From Serendipita indica DSM 11827 (lineage: Eukaryota; Basidiomycota; Agaricomycetes; Sebacinales; Serendipitaceae), in NCBI GenBank assembly GCA_910890315.1, contig CAJVGD010000042.1, positions 2,232,001 through 2,296,000 on the forward strand: 64,000 bases of DNA, given 5' to 3'. The position numbers and the translations under genes were made by a program. Positions 1 to 9,004 of the stretch are shown here, piece by piece (the first letter of the stretch is position 1; each line of letters starts with the position of its first letter). The notes beneath the pieces were generated by a model. That model was not told where the DNA came from and searched no databases. It saw nothing but the letters and a program-made list of their open reading frames with translations.

Positions 1-440
1 CTCGCCAGACGGCTCACGAATCGTCTCTGGCTCGAGGGACCAGACAATTCGACTTTGGGACGCAAAGACTGGTGAGCCGGTAGGAGACCCACTCCGAGGC
101 CACGGGCACTCGGTCACCGCCGTCGCATTCTCGCCAGACGGCTCACGAATCGTCTCTGGCTCGAGGACCAGACAATTCGACTTTGGGACGCAAAGACTGG
201 TGAGCCGGTAGGAGACCCACTCCGAGGCCACGGGCACTCGGTCACCGCCGTCGCATTCTCGCCAGACGGCTCACGAATCGTCTCTGGCTCGAGGGACCAG
301 ACAATTCGACTTTGGGACGCAAAGACTGGTGAGCCGGTAGGAGAGCCATACCAAGGCCACAGCGGCTCGGTCAACGCCGTCGCAATCTCTCAAGACGGCT
401 CACAACTAGTCTCTGGTTCTGAAGACAACACCGTTCACCT
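1..440 (+). repeat. 129-bp tandem repeat coding for WD40 blades
   Basis: Four copies start at 1, 130, 258 and 387. Copies 1 and 2 are identical apart from one missing G in copy 2 (GAGGGACC versus GAGGACC near 163-169). Copy 3 matches in its first two thirds, and copy 4 is diverged. Each unit codes for 43 residues, one WD40 blade. Near-identity of neighbouring blades indicates recent expansion or concerted evolution, as known for fungal HET-E/HNWD-type NLR genes. Confidence 0.9.
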
Positions 441-956
441 TTGGGATGCGGATATTGTTCTACCGTCAAAACATTTATTCCAACACCGTGTCGACCAGGA
501 CAACGCTATGGCGTCGTTGCCGGGGAATTTAGCAAGCATATTGGGCTCAACGAGTGATATGGGTCCACTCTTTCCAGAAGCATTTGGTCCGTATAGTCTG
601 TGTATGATGCCGATTTCAATGTTAACTCACGCGTATTACTAGATGGGGAGGACAGCCGCTTCCAAGAGACAGAGGGAACCCCCCAACGTACGGATGTCAC
701 CCAGGAAATGGATGGGATTCCTTTAAACACTCTTATTCCCGGCTTCAAACAGTGCTCACTTATGCACGATGGCTGGGTGAAATTGTCTGGTAGATTTCTC
801 TTTTGGGTGCCACCAAACAATCGACATGGACTACAATATCCACAATCCCTTCTGATCATGCCGAAGACGAGTTCTCTTCGTGTCACCAAAATCGATTTCA
901 GTCATTTTCAATGTGGCCACTCTTGGATCAAAGTTCGAAAAACTACCACCCGGTGA
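1..956 (+). CDS. C-terminal part of a WD40-repeat NLR-like (NACHT/STAND) protein, 5' end outside window
   Basis: The first 440 bases encode WD40 blades of the NLR type, with repeated [11 protein letters not shown] and [17 protein letters not shown] motifs. Downstream, at about 640-956, the frame encodes the tail [16 protein letters not shown] followed by [12 protein letters not shown] and a stop at 954-956. I recognise this as the conserved end of basidiomycete NACHT-WD40 proteins. Such proteins are STAND NTPases in which the WD40 propeller senses a ligand. The NACHT part would lie upstream of the window. The second blade is one base shorter (128 instead of 129), which changes frame. The blade frame and the tail frame also differ, so an intron near 480-640 is likely, but I could not fix its borders. 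The gene is either a pseudogene or affected by an assembly indel. Confidence 0.75.
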
Positions 957-1110
957 ATCATTGTGATCGCCTCTGTATATACTATTCGACCTGGGCGATA
1001 ATATAGTCATCTGTAGGAATGAGTAGCGGAGGACTGAGTTTTGTGTAGACGTAGAGATGTATATGTGGCCTTTAAGAGTGTTCTGAATCCTCTCCACGAT
1101 ATCTGCATGG

Positions 1111-1113
1111 TGG
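1111..1113. other. Target-site duplication TGG, left
   Basis: TGG directly precedes the CACGG terminus at 1114 and matches TGG directly after the right terminus. A 3-bp duplication is the size made by CMC/CACTA transposases. Three matching bases alone could occur by chance. Confidence 0.65.
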
Positions 1114-1574
1114 CACGGCGGGCGGGTGATTCTCTTAGACAAATATTGACTCTGCCATCCGCCAATGTCGTTGACTTCCTGCATATTGTCAGAATACCTA
1201 ATATAGAGGCTTATCCGTACGCTGTTTTTAGGTAATGGTATCTATGGAGCTTAACGCTAACGACTCCACTGAGTTGAACCGGCTTCTGACTGACTACGAT
1301 GACGTTGACTTCTCTTCTTGCAACTCTTCCTAGCCAGTCCCTGATCTCTTCTCCAATGTATATTCCGTCCTATTTCCCGAACAAGGCAATAGTCGCTCCA
1401 CGGATGCTTTGTAGGCTCGGACGGCATTGCGTTTCTTGCCGAGGATACCAATTGGACTTCTCTGATTCTAATTACCTTGTCGCATGGCGGCTATACGCCG
1501 CGTCCTATAGAACTCTCGAGTTGCCCTTTGTCAGGATACTTTGTCGCTTCTGTGGGTTCAAGTCTTTCTCAGCC

Positions 1575-1588
1575 GCCTTGTACAAGGC
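1575..1588. repeat. 14-bp perfect palindrome inside left TIR
   Basis: GCCTTGTACAAGGC is perfectly self-complementary and is also present in the right repeat. It shares the half-site GCCTTG with the palindrome at 2007-2022. It could be a binding site for an element-encoded protein, but this is inference from symmetry only. Confidence 0.5.
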
Positions 1589-2006
1589 GAGTTATCCTAT
1601 GTATCTTACATTTACCACTCAGAGTCTTTCTAGACTTTTCCTTATGCCGTTATGCAGCTCACGCTCACTATCTCCCCTGTTCAGCTCGTAAACGTCGTAC
1701 AAAGGATGACCATCGATAGACTAGTGGCACACCGACGTCATTAGACTTAGAAGCCAAACTGTGGAGCGGCCTTGAGAGCGCGACTCGGGTTATTTGAACT
1801 AAATCACAAATATGAAGAGACAAGTCACCCATGTATTTATATACTATTTGGTTCAACAGGGCTTATACCTCTGCCCCGGTATAACGGATAGCAATATTAT
1901 CGAGGCCTGCTGCCGAGTCAGTGGTGTCGCACTACAGCTCGTCAATAGTCATGCGGTCTTTGAGGCAGAGGTGGAAGCTCCTGTCGGAAAACTAGAAAGT
2001 GCTTTG

Positions 2007-2022
2007 CAAGGCAATTGCCTTG
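2007..2022. repeat. 16-bp perfect palindrome inside left TIR
   Basis: CAAGGCAATTGCCTTG is perfectly self-complementary and is followed at once by another TAAGGC. The same block is at 18351-18366 in the right repeat. Its function is unknown. Confidence 0.5.
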
Positions 2023-3017
2023 TAAGGCACCTAATGAGACCCGTTCCAAGAGAGACCTTGTGAGCGGCAAATTGTCGTAGCTCTAAGAAAATGAGGAATT
2101 GTGAATATAGTGCTCTATATATGTGTCTTTCTGGTGTCTGTAGCGTTTCCACAACTAGCAAAGTGCGCCCAAAGCGTCGCACAAACGGATGCTGTGATTC
2201 GATAACTTGGCTCCCGCCACTATGAGCGCCGTGCAGCTGCTTGGCAGTAGCTCTGCCTTTACTGCAAAATATGGTACACGAATGCGGGAAGAAGCTTTAA
2301 AAAATGCCTCAAGACATGTGCTCTGAACCTCGAGCACAAACGCACTGCTTACGCGATTGGACGTGGTAGAACCGATGGCCTTTGAGTACGAAGGGATCAA
2401 TACGAGGTAAATGAGCTCACGAATACCGTTTGAGGAGAACAGGAGCCACGAATAGCCCGGTAGTGCACCAATAACAGCGAACTAATGTTGCTGGTCCGAT
2501 TCTGCAAGTATTCGGCCTGATTAAGAGGTTTATGGTTAATAGATACTATGCTTAGGCCTTTCACGGCCACATAGTCGACCTCCCGGTGACTATACACTGG
2601 ATGGGCGAGGGTTTGTCTGCCCGCCCGCGCAGATAGTCATGTAGGTGCTCATCCCTCAATCGTTTCAAGCCTAAATGTCCTCTCAATAGTCACTGTATTA
2701 GCCTTGTAGTCCATTCCCAACCTTCTTCTGAAGCAAACACGCCCATCATGGAACGCTAGACTGGTCAACGGCGCCTATAATTGAAGAGAGGAGATATAGG
2801 GCATCAAATAATTGAGATTAGACGCCGCGCACGTTCATGGTGTGTGAATCATGCTCAGCGAGACTCAAATTGATTGTTTTCTCAGAACTTGACGTCAATT
2901 GGGAGGCATATACCTCGTAAGTCCTACCCTGTTGTCGAATAGAGGCCAATGCTCCCCAATTACGACGACGCCTGTACAGATTCGCTCGGTTCTTGCAGTG
3001 AACACTCTCGACCTCAA

Positions 3018-3753
3018 ACCCATCTACCCCTTGGAACTCATCTCAATTCCTCGAATCGTGGAGTTTATCACAAACTCAACGTTCTATCCTATTCATACAT
3101 TGCTTCAAAGACCAACCTTTGGCTCGACCTCAAGTCTTCCCCGCTTTCATTGTAATGTCAACTTCAGCCGTGTTCCAATCTCCCAAGGGCCTAAACTGAC
3201 ATGAGCGGGCTGTATACCACTACTTTGGCTCTGCCGTCGGGTTCCTTTTCCTACCAACACTTGTCGCTCTGCACTCATTCCTCTGGCACCCGATCAGCGC
3301 AACAATACCCCTCCTCTTTGATAAACGTATCTTGGATTCTAGGAACATCGGCTACCTGGACCACGAAACCAGACGCAACCACTTCAGAAACGTGCAAGAA
3401 CGTCAGGAACAAGATTGCTACAGACCTTGTAGCTAACTTCGATAAGGGTAGGTCCACCCATTCTATCATCATCTCAATGCCATGCATTCCAATCGGTTGA
3501 GTTTGCAGTTGCCAAACAAAAGACAGGGTTACTCCTAGAGGTACGATCTCTGTCTATGCGCACAAATGTTGATCCCACTGTTTATTAGAACTATTGTTCA
3601 TCTCCCTGTCGCTCCTGACATCTGGACAGTGTGTAACGGTTTGGTATCACTTCTTACGATCGAATTAATTTCATTATGCATCATATTTGCACGGTGAATA
3701 ATTTCCATCGAAGTGTCATAGTGAAAAGAAAGGCATGTTACTCGAGACGCTGT
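3018..3753. other. Transposon interior next to left TIR, no gene recognised
   Basis: Unique sequence begins here. There are plus-strand open stretches (about 3201-3500, then about 3500-3580) that could be joined by an intron. The longest contains KNVRNKIATDLVANFDKG, which I do not recognise. It may be a decayed gene. I do not claim a CDS. Confidence 0.4.
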
Positions 3754-4593
3754 CTACAGACAAGAGCTCTCGCTCTCAACTTCCGTGCTCTTCATAGCAC
3801 GTTCCACATACGCAACCAACTTCCTCTTCAGCCACTTGTGCGACTTACCGCTTGCGGCTAATAGGTGCGCGACGACTTCAAAGGCAATGGGCTCTCGACC
3901 CGGGTTACCAACCACGGGAGACCACTGATGATCTTGCAAACGCTCGAGACTGATCAAAGGTTCTTCCATGTCATGGCTCGGAAGCTGCGTTATCTTGAGA
4001 AGCACCAACGCATCGCGCCAGATGTGGGGAATGGCTGACACCCGGTGTGACTTGCGAAATAGAAGATGGACAATGTGCCACGAGTCGGCGTCGTCCTCGT
4101 TCAGCTTCCCATTCTTGACCCGGATGCCGCAAGGCCTTGAAGTTGCATCCGTAATCCACTGCCGCTCGTTGCGGTCCCAAAGCTCCTGGACCATTTTTTT
4201 GGCCTTCACCTTGACCGGGTCGTCGGAGATGTTGTTTTGCAAAAGGAAGATTCGAATTTTTTGGAAGGTGTCCTCATGGAGTGGCAAACGAGGACGATAT
4301 GCGCGGTATAGGCGTTCAAGATTCCCAAACATGGGACCTTGCATCGCAACGAGCTCGCTCCATGGGCTTGCAAGTTCGTCCATCGGATCAATTCTCCGTG
4401 GACCCCTTCGGGTGCGAAGGACTTGTAGATTAGGCGGGGGCGATGGAAGGGGTCTACCAGTTGGCGTTACTGACGTTTCTTGGATTGAAGTTGAGTATGG
4501 GGGAGGGGAAACATCTCGGGAAGGGGTGTTAGCCTTTGTCGTTGTATATTGTGACGCTGCCTTCAATCGACTGGCCTCTTGATATTTAGGCAT
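3754..4593 (-). CDS. Unrecognised 279-aa protein, transposon cargo
   Basis: A single uninterrupted frame starts with MPKYQEASRLKAASQY and ends ESESSCL. Residues 20-60 are Pro/Ser/Thr-rich and look disordered (PSRDVSPPPYS, GRPLPSPPP). Residues about 75-270 look folded, mixed charged and hydrophobic, with tryptophans (ELWDRNERQW, HIVHLLFRKSHR, KWLKRKLVAYVERAM). I see no catalytic motif, signal peptide or membrane segment. It lies inside the large transposon, upstream of the minisatellite and on the same strand as the transposase. The basic helix near the C-terminus would fit nucleic-acid binding, but that is a guess. Confidence 0.6.
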   Translation of the reverse strand: MPKYQEASRLKAASQYTTTKANTPSRDVSPPPYSTSIQETSVTPTGRPLPSPPPNLQVLRTRRGPRRIDPMDELASPWSELVAMQGPMFGNLERLYRAYRPRLPLHEDTFQKIRIFLLQNNISDDPVKVKAKKMVQELWDRNERQWITDATSRPCGIRVKNGKLNEDDADSWHIVHLLFRKSHRVSAIPHIWRDALVLLKITQLPSHDMEEPLISLERLQDHQWSPVVGNPGREPIAFEVVAHLLAASGKSHKWLKRKLVAYVERAMKSTEVESESSCL

Positions 4594-5439
4594 TGTGCTC
4601 GAGGGAGAAGATTTACAACGTGCAAGTTTGGTTTCAGGTCCATCGCCTTATTAGATTTCTGCCGGATCGGATCCCGGTGTCTTCAAGGGCATGAGGGAGC
4701 CTCGAGTCAACACACCGAAAGACGGAGCGGAGAGCTGAGGGAAGCTTAGTAGCAAATTCCTAATGCAATGGCACAACTAATTTCATGCGATTAACAGGCC
4801 GGACCTGGGGGAGCGACTACAAGGGAGCATGAACTACAGGCGAAAAGGGAGGACTGGATGAGACCCAGAAACGGAGAAAGCCCACAGAATCCGACGGAGT
4901 GTCGCAACTCGGCTTCTTGGCCTCCTCGGATATCGATGGTAGTTATTCTTTTGTTTATCCGGTGGCCAAACCCTATGCCTCGCAACTTCGACCCGCTCCC
5001 TACCATCCGTCCAGACAATGTGCGTCCCCCCCCTGTCTTATAAGGCGACTCCTTGTTTTCTATCGCAGAGGTCTGTGGCTTTTTGTCCTCTTCGTCCTGG
5101 AGCTCATTGAAAGTCCCTATTGGCTGTGACGATACGCCCCCTTGCCTCCATTCACAGCGTCCTGGATCCTGAGAGGTACAAATCTTGCTCTATGAGGGCG
5201 TAGATAGTTGCCTGCAGCGGTACTAGATGACTCGATCAAACAGTACGTACATTTTTGCCGCGAAAATAACGAGACTCATACTTTGGCTATCACTGAAACG
5301 GGGCCCGGAACGACCTTAAAACAGTCTTTCTGACTAATATTTGATCTTTGGCTCCTTGATTGTGCAGCCGCCAAGGTTGCACTCGCTGTTTGAGGGATCT
5401 CTTCGTGGTGTCTGGTCATCCAACCGCACAAACCCAGTC
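4594..5439. other. Transposon interior without recognisable gene
   Basis: Short frames only on both strands, none resembling a known protein. The next feature is the minisatellite. Confidence 0.5.
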
Positions 5440-6370
5440 GTCTCCCCTCCGCTGGCTCTCTCTACTTGTCGGGCGTCTCCCCTCGACCCGGCTTCTCTAC
5501 TCGTCGGTCGTCTCCCCTCGACCTGACTCTTTCTTCCAGTCGGTCGTCTCCCCTCGACCTGGCTCTCTCTACCAATCGGTCGTCTCCCCTCGACCTGACT
5601 CTTTCTTCCAGTCGGTCGTCTCCCCTCGACCTGGCTTCTCTACCAGTGATCGTCTCCTCGATGAGTCGACTCGTTTCTCGACCTGATTTTCTTCCGGTCG
5701 TCTCCCTCGACCTGATCTTCCAGTCGAGTTCCTCGCCTTTTTCTTCTAGTCGGTCGTCTTCGACCTGGTCTTCTTTGATTTGGTCGTCTCCGAGTTGATC
5801 TTTTTCTTTGATCGGTTCTCCTCGACCTGAAGCTTCTTTCTTCGGTCGTCTGACCTCGACCTGACTCTTTTTGGTCGATTTTCTCCCTCGACCGGTCTCT
5901 TGATCGGTCGTCTCCTCGACCTGACTCTTCTTGGTCGGTCGTTCGCTCCGGACCTGGCTTTTACCAGTCGATTCTCTCGACCTTTCTGCTCGAGTCGATC
6001 GAGTCTTTGATTTGATTTTCTTCTTGACCGTTCTTTGATTTGATGCGCCGAGCTGAGTTGTTCTTTGACGAGCGGTCTCTCCTGGGTTGTCTCTTCGACC
6101 TGGCGATCTACTCTCGACTGTTCTTTCGACCTGACTTTTCCAGTCGGTCGTCTCCTCGGCCTGGCTTCTCTGCAGTCGTCTCCTCGACCTGGCTTCTCTA
6201 CCAGTCGGTCGTCTCCCTCGACCTGAATTCTCTGGTTCGTCTCCCTCGACTGGCTTTCTGCTCGTCAGTCGTCTCCTCGACTGGCTCTTTCTTCCAGTCG
6301 GTCGTCTCCCTCGGCCTGGCTTCTCTACAGTCGGTCGTCTCCTCGACCTGGCTTTTCTTCCAGCCAATCG
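5440..6370. repeat. Degenerate minisatellite with 36-bp core unit
   Basis: The core unit is CGGTCGTCTCCCCTCGACCT followed by GACTCTTTCTTCCAGT or a close variant such as GGCTTCTCTACCAGT. Units between about 5500 and 5650 are near 36 bp and regular. Further right the units vary in length (about 28-40 bp) and sequence. Because 36 is a multiple of three, long open frames appear on both strands: plus-strand RSSPLDLTLSSS repeats and a minus-strand Arg/Glu/Thr-rich frame of 301 codons at 5462-6367. Frames of this kind follow from the repeat, and I do not call a protein. Confidence 0.85.
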
Positions 6371-7739
6371 TCCAAGTGTTATCTACCACCAGCTGTCTTC
6401 CTCATCAAGCATCAGTCGGGCACTGGAGTTAGTTAGGGTTCTGACTTGTTCAACCGCAAGGTTGACAAGCGTAATCCTGATTCCGGCAGGTTTACCAACT
6501 GACATTCCAACCTCACCCCAGTCCCAGGACGGGCGACATATGATGCAGTCTGGGCTCATCGTTACGCATGTAATGGTTCCCTGGACACTACTACCAATCA
6601 TCAATGTAAAATTTTCTGAACGCATGTATCATTACATAGAATAGCCACTGCGTAGGTCCTGACGGACCTATAAAAATCCGGAATAAAAACAAATTCAAGA
6701 AACTCGATGTTAATGAGAACAAGCCAGAGCGACCTGCCTCCTTATATATATGACCTCCAAAGCAGTGACGGCCACAGTTGACTTGATTCTATGGAGTAAC
6801 AATAGTCCATGGCATGCGTTTACCAGCAAGCGTAGTACTATTCACAAGAGTCTAGTTTGTTATGTGCACTCGTCGGCTATATAAAATGACACCGGTTGGC
6901 TCCTGAAGAGCAACGATGCTGCTACTATGGGGGACATCAATATTACCGACCAGACTCTAGGACCTCACATACGCGCATTCATCACTTTTCTAGATTGGCC
7001 CACTTCGACGTTGTCTCGTCGTATTGCATCCCAGGCTGCAGATGAATTGGAGGACGGCTTGAGTGGATTTCAGGACACCTTGGTGCTGAATTCTGCTAGT
7101 GGACACGTCCTTCTCTGGTGATTATGCCCTCTGGAACTGTATACAGAGTCAGAGTCGAGGTGACCAACACGCTGGAACATACGTCTTCTGTTGTTCACAC
7201 TCATGACAATTAAATGATGTAGGATGTGCTTTTGCCAAAAACCGACGTATCGCTGCCAAGCGTCCTGTCTGGTTTATCCCGAAATGACTGATCTTAGAAA
7301 TGCTGCCGTAGGTTGTCTTGTAGGCTCGAAAGGATCGGGTGGCTTGTTGGTAGTAACTCTGTCATTGCCAGATAGGATTGGCCCGAGCCTCGTACGGACA
7401 AGACCCACTCGCAGCAAAGCTGAGTTTGTCTCTAAGATTATGTACACGATATATACTCACGTTTTGACAGAGATTTGTAATTTGCCGAGCCCTCGTACAA
7501 GAGCTCGGCACGGCGACTATACATATCCCACCATCGTTCAGTAAGACAAGCATGATGCGCATATGGGGATCCTAAATTCAGGTTATATTTGTAAGATTCG
7601 ATTTGGTTATCAAATGCAGCACTTCTGCCTGACCATGATCAGCTTGTTCGAGGTGGTGTGCCTTTTTATCATTCGAACAATCATATTTCAAAATTCGTAT
7701 GAAAGTTATCTCCTTCACTGGTCACGGCGATTCGCCTGC
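6371..7739. other. Transposon interior, no firm gene
   Basis: A TATA-like TATATAAAA lies at 6878-6886. About 40 bp further, a 64-codon plus-strand frame (6927-7121) reads MGDINITDQTLGPHIRAF and onward. It has normal-looking composition but no recognisable relative, and it could be the first exon of a decayed gene. Nothing else stands out. Confidence 0.35.
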
Positions 7740-8587
7740 TTAATCCTGCAAATCTCGTACATTGCGCGCCAAGTGCTCTTCCAAGGCTGATAGCCTATTC
7801 GTGGCCGCTTCGATGACACCATTCAACCTGGCCATTGTATCCTCTACGACGCGAATTCTTCTTTCTTCATCGTCAATATTCGACGCTTCTAACAATACAT
7901 CATGAGTTATTACGGGCTCGCAAAGGCGCTCTTACCTGAGGTCGGAGAGACAAGGGCCGAAACAGGTGTCAAAGGAGGAGCGGTGCCGGGATCGCTTGAG
8001 AGCACTGAAATCACTTCAAAATTGTCGATTTCATGAAAACCATCTTCTGAAGTACCAATCTGCTGTTCCTCGTCGTCAGCGCTCGATGCTATTATGGATG
8101 CTCTATGAGCCGTTGTGTGAACACAAAGAGACCGCGTACCTGAAGAATTCAAAGGGGCTAGAGCCGAATTAAGCATCAAGGTGGGTCCGGTATCAGAATT
8201 GCCTGAGGCCTCCACAACTGTGTCGACGTTCTCGATATCTTGACCAACTGGATGTGGTAACGTAACTTCGCCTGAAATGACAACAGGCATTGTATTGTCA
8301 TCAATCTCCATCATAGACATAGCATCGACGCCGACATCCAGGGTATATGACATTGCGTCTTCGTCGACCTCGAGAGAGGTGACGCGAGGCCATGGAAAGT
8401 CGTATGAAATCTCCATTGCATCTGCATTATCTTGGGTAGTGTGAGAACCGACGGACATCATGTCGTTGCCGTATTGTGCGCCTGCGTTAGTGTGTCCAGA
8501 AGGTCTGAAAGATGGGGCTGGAATGGTTGGTGGTGCAGGCAGTCTCTCCTCTACGACATCATGATTGCATTCTTCAAGGCTAGACAT
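7740..8587 (-). CDS. Unrecognised acidic protein with C-terminal helix (about 266 aa), transposon cargo
   Basis: The gene has two exons on the minus strand, 8587-7936 and 7888-7740. The 47-bp intron (7889-7935) has a GTAAGA donor and TTGTTAG acceptor, and splicing keeps the frame (652 + 149 nt). The first 215 residues are strongly acidic and Ser/Thr/Pro-rich, with stretches such as DAMSMMEIDDNTMPVV and SSADDEEQQIGTSEDG, and look disordered. The spliced second exon gives a 49-residue amphipathic, probably coiled-coil tail (IDDEERRIRVVEDTMARL, then LSALEEHLARNVRDLQD). It lies 417 bp downstream of the transposase stop on the same strand. An acidic protein with a dimerising tail could be a regulator or a transposase partner, but I have no homology to support this. 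Confidence 0.65.
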
Positions 8588-9004
8588 GATTTCAATGCTT
8601 GAGAGTGGTTACAGATCTAAGAGAATCTCTGAATAGGTCAGACCATGTGGCATGGCAGCCAGATCCTATTGAGTGGCCTATTTCAAGTACGAATGCAACC
8701 ATAGATACTTAGGAATCTCGGTTACCCCCTGCCTTCTGGGCGTCATCTGCGCGCACATTGGCTAGTAGTCTCTCAGCTTGGCGTCAATTATTTTCTCGTG
8801 TATAGTATTGGAATTATCATTCCTTGCCTCTAAGATTCATTAAATTCACTCTGGTTATCTCCTTTACCCCTCAATTTCTTGTTCAGCTCTCATAGACAAC
8901 GTCTGTGACATGGTGGGAGAACCTATTAACTGTCAGCTATTGAATGGTGGTTGTGTGAGCAGGCCAATCTGTTGGACATGCTTACCCTCGCATTTATCGA
9001 CGAG
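8588..9004. other. Spacer between acidic-protein gene and transposase 3' end
   Basis: No reading frame of note. It would hold the 3' UTR of the transposase and the promoter of the acidic-protein gene. Confidence 0.5.

Larger units (their letters stand above)
1114..3017 (+). repeat. Left terminal inverted repeat (1904 bp)
   Basis: It is near-identical to the reverse complement of 17359-19266. By eye I see only a handful of differences, e.g. one base near 1400, a 4-base difference near 1483, one A in the run at about 2298-2303, and a short block near 1880. It holds open frames of up to about 130 codons. These change frame or end differently in the other copy and resemble no protein I know, so I do not call genes here. 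The outer end is GC-rich (CACGGCGGGCGGGTG). A similar G/C-rich block, GCCCGCCCGCGCAG, lies near 2619, close to the inner end. Confidence 0.9.

Noticed and set aside
1299-1691. 130-codon frame in the left TIR, with a counterpart in the right TIR
   Set aside because: The counterpart changes frame and sequence in the middle, and composition is not protein-like; it follows from the repeat being duplicated.
3968-4582. 204-codon plus-strand frame
   Set aside because: Antisense to the better-supported 279-codon gene on the minus strand.
5462-6367. 301-codon charged frame on the minus strand
   Set aside because: It lies exactly on the minisatellite whose unit is a multiple of three; frames are open on both strands for that reason.
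5440-6370. CRISPR-like array
   Set aside because: Units are degenerate and contiguous without unique spacers, and the genome is eukaryotic.
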